Source: Plumapathes pennacea | Lineage: Eukaryota > Cnidaria > Anthozoa > Antipatharia > Myriopathidae | NCBI GenBank assembly: GCA_964036295.1 | Contig: OZ038472.1 | Location: forward strand, 7,090,001 to 7,154,000 | Reading direction: 5' to 3' | DNA length: 64,000 bases | Shown here: positions 11,792 to 23,289 of the stretch, in pieces | Layout of the letters: each line of letters starts with the position of its first letter | Position numbering within the stretch: the first letter of the stretch is position 1 | Translations under genes and position numbers: made by a program | The notes under the pieces: model-generated | The model's input: only the letters and a program-made list of their open reading frames with translations | What the model was told of the DNA's origin: nothing | Database searches by the model: none

Positions 11792-11977
11792 GTGGTCTGT
11801 CCCGTGTGCTCATACGCGAACAACGAAACTTTCCACTTTTGTCAAAACTGTGGCTATAAAAGGCGTCCTTTCACAGTTGAAGTTCTTCCAAAGAAAAGAC
11901 TTCGGCGCCGCGTGAACAAAAGCGCTATTCAGGTTCGTCTTGACCATTTAGTTCAAAGGCAGCAGCCCAGTAACTAA
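11792..11977 (+). CDS. Small zinc-ribbon ORF of the DIRS element
   Basis: Begins with a C-x2-C ... C-x2-C ribbon (CPVCSYANNETFHFCQNCGYK), followed by a basic segment (KKRLRRR). It lies directly before the tyrosine recombinase and stops 19 bases upstream of its ORF. It could be an N-terminal extension of the YR after a frame change. I treat it as a separate short ORF. Likely DNA or RNA binding, by analogy with similar ribbons. Confidence 0.6.
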   Translation: MVCPVCSYANNETFHFCQNCGYKRRPFTVEVLPKKRLRRRVNKSAIQVRLDHLVQRQQPSN

Positions 11978-11995
11978 GCCAAGCAGAAGTCAGCG

Positions 11996-13067
11996 TTGGA
12001 GATGGAGTTTTCTCAATTCCTCTCTCGCCTACAACCCCCTAAGAACATCTCCTTAGCTCTTCCCATTGATATTGTAAAATTCTTGATTTGGAAAGATGGT
12101 GATGGTCGCACTGTCGTTCACAAAGATCTTTGCAAGTTCCTTGGTTATAAAGGGAAGTTTTCATGCAGTTGCCCTAAACGTTTAGCTAGAGGAAATGTCG
12201 ATAGCTTAATCGGGAAACTTGGGGCCATTCTCGCCACCCACCATAGAGTAGGAGATTGGAACGCCGCTCTCGTTATAGGCAACCCCGCTGCAAGTAAACA
12301 GGTTAAGGACTACTTATCTAACGTTAACACCTCTTCAGGCAACCCCCCTTTTGCTCTCCGATTTGGAGAAGGTTTCTTCTCATATTCTGGCTAATCTTCC
12401 ATAAACCTTTTCTAGAACCGTATCGAATTTATATGCTTGCAAGAGACCAGGCCTTTTTAAGGCCCTTTTCTTTCAGGAGATCGTGCTGCAGATTTAGCGC
12501 ACGTCAAAACGCAGGAAATTTTACGTCTTCCTGACAATTCAGGGTTTCTGTTCAATCATCTTTGGTCAAAAGCCTTGCGCCAAGGTGATCAGAATACATC
12601 TTCCTTCAAAATGGGTGTGAATAAACTAATCTGTCCAGTTGTGGGTATTGAAAGCTACCACAAAATTTGCAATTTATTGGCGATTGATATCACCAAAGGC
12701 TTCCTGTTCCACTCTTTATCCAAAGAGAAGCATGTTACTGCACTAAAGTTTAATTCAGCAGCCGCCCAAGCAAGGCTAGAAGAGTATGTTAAACATTTAG
12801 GGGCACATTTCCAGAATAGAAGAGTAACCCTCCATGGCTTTAGAAGCGGAGCTGCAGTCTCTCTTGCTCTCTCAAACGGGCCTAAACGAAATAATGGACC
12901 ACGTTGGATGGAAATCTTCACAGACGGCCTTACATTACATTAAATTGAAGGAAGTTTTAAATCCAGCTGGTCCAGCTGCAAAATTGGCCTCTCTCAACTC
13001 TGCTGCTCTTGATGAGTATACTAAATGGAAAGAATTACAGGGTTTCTCTCAAGCGTTCTCTGATTAG
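11996..13067 (+). pseudogene. DIRS tyrosine recombinase
   Basis: The N-terminal SAM-like half lies in 11996-12394. The catalytic half continues in shifted frames. The first catalytic Arg is in GDRAADL (about 12478), the His-x-x-Arg box is HGFR (about 12835), the Gly-Trp box is HVGW (about 12900), and the nucleophile Tyr is in LHYIKL (about 12935). All four landmarks are present, so catalytic residues survive, but the frame changes near 12390 and around 12870-12900. The enzyme would integrate a circular cDNA without target duplication. Confidence 0.82.
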
Positions 13068-13070
13068 GTG

Positions 13071-14584
13071 GTTGAGCTTTAAAGGGACCTGTTTTGTTTT
13101 TTGGGGTTTATAGAGTATTTAGGTATGGAAAGGAGTATACTCGCAGTATAATACATGTAATATGCTCACAAAGCCGCTTTGATTGAGTCTTGAGTTACGA
13201 GGACGGATATTTCGTCACACAAGGATCTATTTTCGGCGAAAAAAAGAAAACTGTACAAAACAGCTATGTATGAGGCAACATGTCTTGTACAGTGTCAAGT
13301 GTTTACGGCTAAACAGTCATCGTAGCTTTAGTGTCTGTTTTCGGCGAAAAACAAGCCAGAAATTTGAGCGAGACACGAGCAAGACAGAGCTCAGCAATGA
13401 GCGATAATTAATAGGCGATAACTGAACAAGAATCGAGCAAGACACTTGACTGACCGTGACATATGGATGGCTTGTTTCTGGCGAGTATATCGCCCGTCAT
13501 TGGACTCATTTTTTCTACGAGATTATTGCCTGTCATTTGACTTATGTATCGCTGGTAAACAAATGGAGTTCACATACGACGCGTTCACATAACCAACGAT
13601 ACAGCAGAGTTGATTCAAAATTGCAATTTAACTGCATATTGATCTCTTAAGATAGTTGTTCAAAATACAATGAAGTCTCTGTCGTCAAACAATATTGGCT
13701 AACATACTACATCACATCGATGATAGAATTCTCGCTTAATTCCCTCACTTTTGGCTGCTCGCCATTCGATCAGAAGTCTTGACAGAAATACGTCTTTCGA
13801 TAAATCTCTTTTCATTGGGTTTTTACAAGAATCCTGGTCGGTACATACAGAAGGTTGGGGCTCCTATTCACTTGCTCGGGTCTTGGGCAGTGTTGATGGC
13901 GAACGGTTTCAATCTTTTCAACAGTCCCACAGCCGTACCGAACATCTCGCCATACACCTGTGCGTGTTACTCAAAATAGCAACTTCACACGAATTCGCTT
14001 TCGCTTGAAAACGCAAACAAAATGAACGTTGCCATCGTAGTTGCAACAAACGTTTTCACTCAATCGAAGCTAAAGCAACTGCTGTCCTGTTGAAGTCGTT
14101 GATAAAACCACTACTTAGCGCCAGCGATATGTTTTTACCGCCCTGATGTAGCCAATCAGGAAGCTCACTCAGGGTGCACACGACGAAAAGTGTCATCCAA
14201 GAGAACACGAATCTTCGTTTCCTTACGCTATGGTTCCTCTAAACGTTTCGTAATAAATTGTAAAACTGTTCTAAAACAATTTATTATGTTGCGTTTACGT
14301 GTGGATTGACTGGGTTAATTTACGTGAACAGACATTGCGTGCAAACCTTACCGCACCGGAAGATGCGTACTCATGTTACAAGTTTGTCTCAGAAGCTGAA
14401 GCGGTTGTGTACATTGCACAACTCAGTACTTTGAATGAAAAGGAAGATTACAGTACAAGAATATTGCTGTGCTAGTGACATCAGATAAGTCATGCTTAAT
14501 CTCAAACACGCTTAGTGTTAGTCCAAACCAGCGTTTAGGATTGACCGATTTGTCTCGCTGCCGTCTCCTTCAGCCTTCAACAGA
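13071..14584. other. DIRS 3' flank / unassigned
   Basis: No gene is seen. It probably contains the right end of the DIRS element, but I could not delimit it. TTTTCGGCGAAAA-like near-palindromes occur near 13228 and 13338. A perfect 11-bp-stem hairpin (TAATAAATTGT / ACAATTTATTA) lies at 14251-14286. Confidence 0.4.
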
Positions 14585-14588
14585 TTAA

Positions 14589-15560
14589 GAGGCAGTCTCT
14601 GTAAAAACACCAGGTGATTTTTGCGTCAGAAATGGATTTCGCTAATTTTCCTCCCAGAAGTCAAGGTTGATATGCAACTCAAAAAACTGAAACCCTTTCG
14701 TCTGAAATATTTTTGTGTCCTCCGAAATCGAGCAAAATGACCTTGACCCCGTGTCAGCCATTTTGACGCCTGTCAGATTTCGAAAATTAGCAAAGTTCGG
14801 CCGGTCGCTTTATCAGTAGTACAAGTTCCCAAACTTTAAGGTTTCTTTCATTTGAAAGAATGGCATCTGTTCTTTACATAGAAGTGTTCCAAATCTCAGT
14901 GCGTCAAATATCTGCAGAATACCAGGTCAATAGTCTGACCTACCTCCGACTACGTTTCACGATGGCATGTTTTGACCTTTTTCAAAATGTATTTAGCAAA
15001 AAGTGGGAAAGTTTTTTCTGAAGCAGTCTGCAGTAAATTAAAGTTTAAGGTTTTATCTACAAATATCTGCAATAAAAGCTTTTGGCCTCGATCTTCTTCA
15101 GTGTGCTATGAGCTTCTGAATATCACTAACTTCACACTTTTTGCAGTTACGTGTGCCCGTTTTTCGACTGTCGCATTAAGCATTGTTAACCGTTGAAATC
15201 TAAACAAATGCCGTCTTACATGATTCTGAACAACTGATAAAGCTTGAACAGTGCATGGGTACACAAATTTGTCCGTTTTCCGCCAGAATTTGAGTGTCAA
15301 ATCTCTTAAATGATCGCGTACCACACATGCGACTGCCGCCGTTCACATAAATAGAGTAAAGATGCATTTTACACGCAAGAAATACACATCCTTTATAAAC
15401 CTTACCAATATTTTCGCTGAATTTTACAGTATATGAAAGAAACACATTGTGGTTCTTTCTCTGCATGAATAATTTCGCCGTTAATTGTCAGCGACAAGAT
15501 GTCAACAACAGAATGGCGCAGTCTATTTTTAGATTGGATTGTAACACAACCTGTGTTTTA
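14589..15560 (+). repeat. Left terminal inverted repeat of the TTAA transposon
   Basis: Matches about 19780-20741 in inverse orientation over nearly its whole length. Similarity falls toward the inner end, where short indels accumulate. Both arms contain the same short chance ORFs (for example 14972-15196 and 20360-20136), which is a shadow of the duplication rather than coding. Confidence 0.85.
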
Positions 15561-15724
15561 CCCTATTAGGATCTGATGTGCCAAAGGTGGGTCACTAGAT
15601 GATGCATATTTATATTTAGGTTCAGGAAGGGAAAAAAAACATAGTCATTTGCTAGTAAAATCTGCGAGGTACATTTTTTTTCAATACAAAACCGGAATGG
15701 GATAGTAATACTCAGCTGATTCTC

Positions 15725-18700
15725 TTGGCAAACAAGGGCGCGGAATTGATTCCCGAACACAGCGCAATGGCAAACTGTTTTCTTTTGAGGAAAAAGGGTT
15801 TTACTTGTGGTAATTCAAGAGGAGTTGCAGATGTAATACAATTGTTGGACTGCAAGGCGGACGTGAGCAACCATCTGGCCACTTATAATTTATCAAAAGA
15901 AAGGCTGACAGAATACCAGCTAATCCTTGCCAGGGCTGGCTTTTTTGATTTGAGTGAGGCCCAAATCAGATGTATGTGGGTTTGCCCTCGTCATCGACAG
16001 AATCTTGGGAAGTTTTGGACACGCTCAAGAACAACTTGTCAGTATCCCGACCATAAAGCACCAAGAAGTAGACTAAATAAGGGACCGGGCCAAGTTGTCA
16101 ATCTTCAAATCGCTAAGGATGTATTTCGAGTCCATGGATCTGTCCTTCAACTTGGATCACGTAAGTTTCATGTCTATGTGACTGTGTCTATGTGAATCGA
16201 TCTAACTAAAATTCATTTTGTTGTCTACATATTTGGTAAGTCCACCACACCCATATTGCTTTTTTGTTTAATATCTAATGAAAGATTTAAATTCAAAGTT
16301 TTCTAGTTAGGTTTTCCAGGCAAATTTCTACAGAAAGCTTATGTATTGATGGTGCCGGGCTTTTTATCAGCCAGTCATATTCGAGTATTATCTCATACAA
16401 GTGTACACAACTGTGTACCGGATCATCGTCCCGACACCTTGAAAGCCCCGCAGAGTCCCCATCGCCGAATGATCAATCTTTTTCTAGTAAAGGCTGGACT
16501 CCAGGTGCGTGGCGCTGCAGTGAAGCAACTTTTAGCTCATCAGATGATTCCTTGGAAGCTTCAGCTAAAGTTGATAACTCTGATATAACTCTGCAAGTAT
16601 TTAATGATGCAATAGGGAAAATCTTGCAGTATGCTTCATACCAGAAAACGAACAAACTAACATTTAGACTCAACACCACATGGACTGAAGCAACGGAACA
16701 AGAAAAACAGCTGTGCGCAGAAGAGGCAACCAAAGTATGCTGCGTCGTCTGCAGCTAATTGCCCCCAAAGATCCTGACATGCTGTTTAATGCTATGCTGC
16801 GGCCACCAACATGTAGTGATGTAAGCGCAGATCTGATAGCTCTGATGACTGCACACAAACAGGCACCATCTAAGCAACTGAAGACACAGATCCTCAGCAT
16901 ATATGCTAATCGATACAGCATCAACCAACTGCTTCAGATGCACGAGAAATTTGAGAAGGTAACAGAATGGCAAGTGAGGCAAGCTAGGAAACATGCAGCG
17001 ACCGTCGGAATAGCAGCAACTGTTGAAAAGCTGCCACACCATCGCATTTCCATAGATGTGACGAAGCTAACTCATTTCCTGGAATTTACTGATCGCCCGT
17101 ATTTCTTCCAGGACGTGGCGTTTGGCACACGGACGCTCAAGCTAGAAAGTGGCAAAAAGCTTATGATGCCAAATATTATCCGCACTGTCACGCGATCTAC
17201 TATAATAGCACAGTACCTCAAGTACTGCAGTGATGAGGACTTTTCACCTCTGAGCAGAGCGACTTTATACCGAATACTGTGCGTAAGGGAGGCATCACAG
17301 CGCACAAGCTTGAAGGGACTTGATAACACAGTAGCTGATGGTTCGGAAGCTTTTGAGACTGTTCTCAAGGTTGTAGATGAACTCCAGAGGGTGGGTGCGC
17401 CAAAGGAATGGTCCGAAGAAACCCGAAAAGAACTACATGATGCTAAGCGGTACCTCAAGACAACCTACAGAGATCACTGCAATCCACAAAGCCAGTGTGC
17501 TGACCATTGTCGAAACTATGCCCTCAGCGATCCAACAGACAACGATCTGCGGCAGGCATGCGATCACAGTCACGGAGAAATCTGCAACAGTTGCGAAAGC
17601 GTCAAGAACATCTTTGAGAGCATTGAAATCAAGGATCGAAGAGATGGCACCGAATTTCTATACCAGTGAGCAAAAGGAGGACTTACTTTATGACCTCAAG
17701 CAAGCTAAAGAACATGTTTTTACATGGAAGGCGCACATCCTTCGTTCAGCCAATCAGGAAGCCAGTAAGCAGCATGTGCTGGACAACTTGGACGTCAAGT
17801 CAGTACTAATACTTGTCGACTGGGCGATGAAGTTTTTGCAAATAAAGTACAGAGAGAAGCAAAGCGACTGGTCGGGCAAACGTGGCCTAAACTGGCACAT
17901 TTCAAGTGTCGTCAGAAAGACTGAATCCGGTAGCACTGAAGTCTTGACTTACGCCCACCTTTTCGACAGTTGCACCCAGAACTGGTTTGCCGTGGCCAGC
18001 GTCATAGAGCACCTACTATCGTGCATCAAGAAAGAACAGCCATCCATTGAAAGAGTCTTCCTGCTTTCAGATGAAGCTGGATGCTACCACAACCATCAGT
18101 TGATCGCAGCAATGCAAGGGATTGGTCAGAGGCATGGTGTTATAGTGGAAAGGTATGACTTCTCTGAGCCCCAGCTGTGCGATCGTATCTTGTGTCCAAT
18201 GAAGGCGGCAATCAAGCGGTACTGTAATGAAGATCATGACATTCGCACCGCATCAGACATGCGAAAGGCCCTCCACGAACGACCAGTGAGAGGAACGACA
18301 GCCGCGGTGGACCACATTGACCAAAGTAGAAAAGAGATTGTGGTGAAAAAAAATCCCAGGATTCAGCTCATATCACAATTTTGGCTTTGAAGAGAACGGC
18401 ATTCGAGTTAGCAAAGCATTTGGAGTTGGCAGAGGAAAACTCATTTTGTATGGGAACATCACGACTAAGCCACAGGGGCCAACATCACTAGTCACAGAGA
18501 AAGACAAGGGATTTTTTCCGCCAGTATTGCGCAGGGAACTACATCAGAAGAGTAAGGAGATAGCGGAGACTGACGACTGCGTAGTGCAGTACGAATGTCC
18601 GGAAGTTGCTTGCACGCGGTCATTTAGTCGCTTACAAGATTTGGAAGCTCACCAAGATGTTGGCGTTTACTCCGTTGCCTCAAGCGAGAGCATATTTGAC

Positions 18701-19452
18701 TCCTTGAAGAGAGACTGGGTGAAGAAATTTTCCACAATTTCTTTAGAAAAGAAGAAAGATGCGCTGGAAACAAGATGCGAGTCTAGTACTCAACCAATTG
18801 CTGCGCACTGTCCCATGGGCTGGGCACTGCACAAGCCTCGACCAGCACCAACTCGGTATTCCCCGCAGGTTAGGCAATACCTGAACGACTGCTTTGATTT
18901 GGGTGAGAAAGCGGGCCACAAGGCAGATCCCCAGCAAGTGGCAACAGATATGAGGAATACGAGAAACGAGAGTGGTGACAGAATGTTTCAAAGACAGGAA
19001 TGGTTGAACAAGGCACAAGTCCAGGGGTTCTTTTCACGATTAGCTGCTAGTCGTCGAAGGCCAAAAACTGCCGATGACGACGTTGGCGATGAGAAGACGG
19101 AGCAATGCAGCGAAGACGCTCTGGCCCAGGAACTCATGGAACGTGAACAGTGCGTTTTGAAAAGCGTCATCCAGGAACTGTCTCTCAAGCACCCCATGAA
19201 TATGGCTCATTCAATCTTTGCGAGTATTACCGCACGAATAAGCTGAAGAGCTTCAGCGTGAAAGTACTTAAAGAGATGTGTTCTCATTTTGACATTTCCT
19301 TTAAGTCAAGAGACAAAATAGCCGGTCTGGTGGCGAAGATCGAACGAAGATCGACCGGAGCCAACGATTTGAGCCCAGACGATAATGAAATTATTTTTTT
19401 TCATGTACAATGGTATATAAAACAATCCATGCGTTTTGTGAATAATCAATGA
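15725..19452 (+). pseudogene. Transposase-like multidomain gene, copy 2 (frameshifted)
   Basis: Segments in order: N-terminal Cys/His module with CMWVCPRH ... TTCQYPDH (15725-16158, ending at a GTAAGT donor near 16159); helical regions (16450-17060); Cys/His cluster ADHCRNYALSDP ... CDHSHGEICNSC (about 17500-17595); RNase H-like core with VDWAMKFL, DEAGCYHN and CDRILCPMKAAIK (17820-18225); C2H2-like finger (about 18595-18665); SAP-like helix-extended-helix C-terminus (19245-19350). Frame changes occur near 16740, 17645, 18345 (an A8 run that reads correctly as A7) and 19200. The finger lacks its second His (GVYS against GRHK in copy 1). The core lacks about four residues present as GKGA in copy 1. 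It lies alone inside the TTAA element, so it is most likely its transposase. The catalytic triad is not proven. Confidence 0.75.
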
Positions 19453-19779
19453 GACTGGTCGACATCCTATATGAGTGCCAGCGGTCTTTTTCCTCTTTCT
19501 CCTCTTTTTCTTCTAACTTTATATCCGTTTATGATCCTCGTGTGTGTTGTGTGTGCATTTGTGTATTTGTGGTTCTTTATACTTTATTCTTATCTATTAA
19601 TATTTGACTGTAAAACCGTAAAATTTATGTATACGTAAGCCCCCTCGATGAGCCATGAGTTCTTGGGGTAAACGCCCAAATATGTTTAAATAAAAAAAAA
19701 AGATCGAACATGAACTAAAAGCGTGTTCCTGTTTCAAAGTGTAAGCTAGATTACGTGAACGCACAAATGGAAAGTTTCA

Positions 19780-20741
19780 AAAATTGTGAAAAACAGGTCG
19801 CGCTACAATTTGATCTAAAAATAGGATACGTCATTCGGTCGCCGATCAATTAACGAAGAAATTATTCATCAAAGAAAGAATGACAACGTCTTTCTTCGAT
19901 ATACCATAAAATGCAGGGAAAATATAGGCAAGGTATATAGAGGTGCATGTGCGTATTTTCTTGCGTGTGAAAACATATTTATGTAGACGGCGGCAGTAGT
20001 CGCATGTGTCATCCGCGATCATTTGAGAGATTTGACACTCAAATTCTGGCGGAAAACGGACAAATTTGTGTACCCATGCACTGTTCAAGCTTTATCAGTT
20101 GTTCAGAGTCATATAAGGCGGCATTTGTTTAGATTTCAACGGTTAACAATGCTTAATGTGACAGTCGAAAAACGGGCGCACGTAACTGCAAAAAGTGTGA
20201 AGTTAGTGATATTCAGAAGCTCATAGCACACTGAAGAAGATCGAGGCCAAAAGCTTTTATTGCAGATATTTGTAGATGAAACCTTAAACTTTAATTTACT
20301 GCAGACTGCTTCAGAAAAAACTTTCCCACTTTTTGCTAAATACATTTTGAAAAAGGTCAAAACATGCCATCGTGAAACGTAGTCGGAGGTAGGTCAGACT
20401 ATTGACCTGGTATTCTGCAGATATTTGACGCACTGAGATTTGGAACACTTCTATGTAAAGAACAGATGCCATTCTTTCAAATAAAAGAAATCTTAAAGTT
20501 TGGGAACTTGTACTACTGACAAAGCGACCGGCTGAACTTTACCAATTTTCGAAATCCGACAGGCGTCAAAATGGCTGACACGGGGTCAAGGTCATTTTGC
20601 TCGATTTCGGAGGACACAAAAATATTTCAGACGAAAGGGTTTCAGATTCTTGAGTTGCATATCAACCTTGACTTGTGGGAGGAAAATTAGCGAAATTCAT
20701 TTTTGACGCAAAAATCACCTGGTTTTTACAGAGACTGCCTC
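19780..20741 (-). repeat. Right terminal inverted repeat of the TTAA transposon
   Basis: Inverse copy of 14589-15560. It ends at CAGAGACTGCCTC, immediately followed by TTAA. A small internal difference near the tip (one CA dinucleotide) and scattered substitutions show the arms have diverged since the element formed. Confidence 0.85.
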
Positions 20742-20759
20742 TTAAATTTGATCCACCCC

Positions 20760-21145
20760 AAAAGCGAAATTTATCCCGCTATGTCTCGTTCATTCTCGCC
20801 GATAACCGAGCCTGACAAATAACACGCTCAAGCAGAAAAATATGTCTCTGTGTGTCTCGTTCAGTCTGGCCGTGTTTTCGCCGATAATGCAGCGAGACAA
20901 ATGTCACGCTGGCACATTGTGGCGAGACAAAAACTCCGTCTCACTTTGTCTTGCTGAAATTTCACCGTAAAAATCGGATTATGGCCAGAGTCGGGCCCGT
21001 TTCTCGCTCAGTCGGGCTAGCAATTTTCGTACGGGAAAATACAATTCAATCGCCCGCATCTCAAGCTGTTCGCTATTACCTTACGTCATCGCATATCACG
21101 TGATAATGTGAACCAATCAGCGTGTGCTGATTCGTAACCCAGAAA
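20760..21145. repeat. GAGACA-rich stretch and inverted R3 fragment
   Basis: 20770-20960 repeats TGTCTCGTTCA/TCTCGCC-type motifs that also occur near 13330-13440 (inverted) and 14550. About 21065-21145 is an inverted R3 fragment (CACGTGATAATGTGAACCAATCAGC, then ATTCGTAACCCAG). Confidence 0.5.
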
Positions 21146-21192
21146 ACTAACATGACGATTAAGACACACGGTGCAATCCTAAGCTCGTCGGC

Positions 21193-21490
21193 CACGAGCA
21201 ACAAGACTGGTGTTACCATTGAGCTTGTGGCGAGGGTTGGGTCGACACCAGAAGAAACTAAAATGGAAGGGACAATAGCGAGAGTCCCAAAAAAGACTTG
21301 CAGTTTCTCACCAAAAAAATGTCATACAACATAAAAAATTTGACTTTTGACACCTTGCTCAGATGAAACTACTATAAATTCTCATTACAGCACTACACTT
21401 GCTTCCACTTGCTTCTTAAATGTTGAGTGACCATGCAATTTGAGCTAAGGAGTGAAAGGTCAACCAGCCAGTAAAGAGTAATGCGTGACT
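21193..21490 (+). repeat. Dispersed repeat R1, copy b
   Basis: Starts with CAACAAGACTGGT and keeps the CGAGAGTCCCAAA, TCTCACCAAAAAAATGTCATAC, TGCTCAGATGAAAC and AATGCGTGAC landmarks. It is truncated where R3-like sequence begins. Confidence 0.65.
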
Positions 21491-21605
21491 TATTGCTCAT
21501 GCCAAAGCCGACTAGCTTAGGATTGGTGCCCGTGTCTTCATCTTCGTCGTTTTCTTTTTATTATTTTCATTTTTCTTTTCTTTCTGGGTTACGAATCCAA
21601 CACGA
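21487..21605 (+). repeat. Dispersed repeat R3 fragment
   Basis: Shares ATTGCTC...GAAGCCGAC(G/T)AGCTTAGGATTGG, GTCTTCATC and TTCTGGGTTACGAATC with 43526-43700 and 51425-51570. Several copies continue into AGCACACGGTGATTGGTTCA. Confidence 0.55.
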
Positions 21606-22140
21606 TCTCGAGGTGAGAATAATGATTATCATAATTTCATATTGATCTTGGAAATAATGATTATGATTGTTTCCAGGGCAGGTCATGCGATGCTTGTCCC
21701 CAGGGCCATCTGCTTCATCAAAATGGCCGCCTCTCGTGGCATGCAAGCGTTCTCGAGATTTATCAACCGACGCTGTTGCTGAATGCTACAACCTTATCGA
21801 GAGTAGAAAAGAAGTCCAGGAAAGAATCTCATAACAGATGCGACGATGATGCTAGCGCAACTCCTTCGGGTAAGGCGGCCAAACGACTTCCAAATGCTCG
21901 TTTGTAGCAGTAGGCCACTGCGTCATGTAGGCTGGATATCTCTTGAGAACGCTTACCTTTCACGTTTGATGTGCGACGAGAGGCGGCCATACATCTTGGT
22001 GATGCTGATACAAACCTGGCGTGCATGGAATTGCAGGATATGGTTTTTGTAGTTTGAATATTGCTTCTTGTGTACGCTGAGCTGTGAGTGTGTGGTATAT
22101 ACGGCTTGTTAAATCATTATTTAGAAAATATTTAGCATTA
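21606..22140. other. Unassigned stretch
   Basis: I see no supported gene. Short ORFs near 21829-22052 overlap on opposite strands and resemble nothing I know. Confidence 0.35.
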
Positions 22141-22147
22141 CAGTAAA

Positions 22148-22220
22148 CACCCGCTTATAAGAACCTACATTTCATACAAGTCAGCCTAAAATAGGTTCTT
22201 ATATATCGGGTGTTTAGTGG
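22148..22220. mobile_element. Short palindromic MITE fragment
   Basis: AACACCCGCTTATAAGAACC faces GGTTCTTATATATCGGGTGT about 40 bases away in inverted orientation. Too short to code. Probably the end-to-end remnant of a foldback element. Confidence 0.45.
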
Positions 22221-22559
22221 GAATTAAATCAGGCTGTTTCGGTTCTTAAGTCGGTTCTCATTAAATCAGGGTTAAAACTGTTTGCTACTCTTCAGAATAG
22301 TACAAATTATTTACTATAATAATATAATTATACTGTAATACCATGTTTGCAGCAAACAATGAGGATTATATTTCACTTGAGCCATCATAGTAATATTAAT
22401 GTGTCCTATCCTTTGTTACCCTAGATTTACTGCACAGGTTGAGAAGACCTTGTTATTGATCGCAAAAGCCAACTCAATATGCTGCAAGCGACAGAGAAAA
22501 AAACAGCAAGGTATGTAAAACAGCATGTATCAACAAAATGGTCTCTCATAATGTACTGT

Positions 22560-23065
22560 ATGTGGTGGGGTGGGGGCTGGGTACTCCCCCATATTTTCTA
22601 TAGGGACGTTCTGCTGGGTAGGGTATAGTTTTCAGGATCCTCTAGCTGGCTCAAACAATTAGGTATACAATTTTGCATTTCCATGTCTTAAACAGGTTAA
22701 CTTCCAAGGTCAACTAGCTTGAACTCCTACTTCAGCTTGAACTCTTGCCCTGCGCAACAAGAATTGTAATTACTTTGAATGATTTGTAAACAAGATTTTC
22801 ACATGACGCTGATCTTGCATTCATCACTTTGTCTGTAGTATAGTATTTGACTAGATGAATTTGTTACAAGGAGTTTGTACCTGATGTATATCACCGTGTA
22901 AATACAGACGAATCTGTTGCCTAAGGAAAAGTACATGGAATATATCATTTAGGGTGCAATTTTTGGTTCAGTCTTGAACAGGATCACAAATTAGACAGGG
23001 TAAAATACATATATATTTTTGTGTCTTACCCAATTTACCGTTGAGTACCCTCTCCCCCAGGCAAA
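22560..23065 (+). repeat. Repeat R2, plus copy
   Basis: Runs from GGGTACTCCCCCATATTTTC to TTGAGTACCCTCTCCCCC. It is matched in reverse orientation by about 27640-28045 (shared ATTTTCTATAGGGACGTTCT, GGTATAGTTTTCAGGATCC, GAACTC(T/C)TGCCCTG, CTCCTTGTAACAAAT). The outer ends carry weak inverted GGGTACTC / GAGTACCC tips. No ORF. Confidence 0.6.
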
Positions 23066-23085
23066 TGGTATCTTTTCAACTCTTT

Positions 23086-23285
23086 AGGCTGGTTTACACA
23101 TATGACATAAGCATAAGCACAAGCGCAAACATATAAGCATAAGCATAAACAACAGGAGAGCCACAGTGGGACATAACTGGGTAAGAAAATATTTCATGTT
23201 AATATGTTGCACTGTAACTTTTTTGTCATTTATGCTTATGCTTACATTTATGCTTATGTTTTTGTTGTTCATGTAAACTAGTCCT
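23086..23285. mobile_element. Foldback MITE with ATAAGCATAAGC units
   Basis: Left arm GGCTGGTTTACACATATGAC with repeated ATAAGCATAAGC units pairs with right arm TTATGCTTATG...TTCATGTAAACTAGTCC. About 200 bp with a short spacer and no coding capacity. The AAGC-rich arms resemble the element at 4.1-4.3 kb. Confidence 0.6.
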
Positions 23286-23289
23286 ATGA

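Larger units (their letters stand above)
7262..13070 (+). mobile_element. DIRS-like (tyrosine recombinase) retrotransposon
   Basis: Gene order is gag, reverse transcriptase-RNase H with C-terminal domain, small zinc ribbon, tyrosine recombinase. That is the hallmark of the DIRS order, which integrates by a YR rather than a DDE integrase or an endonuclease. Coding sequence begins at 7442 and ends at 13067. Outer limits are not resolved: I could not identify the inverted or split direct terminal repeats. Frameshifts near 9930, 10335, 10940, 12390 and 12900 mean this copy is not functional as it reads here. Confidence 0.85.
14589..20741 (+). mobile_element. 6.15-kb TTAA DNA transposon with ~970-bp terminal inverted repeats
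   Basis: TTAA at 14585-14588 and 20742-20745 flanks ends starting GAGGCAGTCTCTGTAAAAAC. Left arm 14589-15560 and right arm about 19780-20741 are inverted copies of high similarity; for example GTCGGAGGTAGGTCAGAC and TTTTGGCCTCGATCTTCTTC occur in opposite orientations. The 4.2-kb interior holds one multidomain transposase-like gene on the plus strand. The TTAA target and non-CCY ends favour a Kolobok-like assignment over piggyBac, but the protein would need a profile search to confirm. Confidence 0.87.

Noticed and set aside
20023-20360. ORF pair matching ORFs near 15.0-15.3 kb, suggesting a conserved gene
   Set aside because: Both lie in the inverted repeats of the TTAA transposon, so their similarity is simply the arm duplication; no domain is present.
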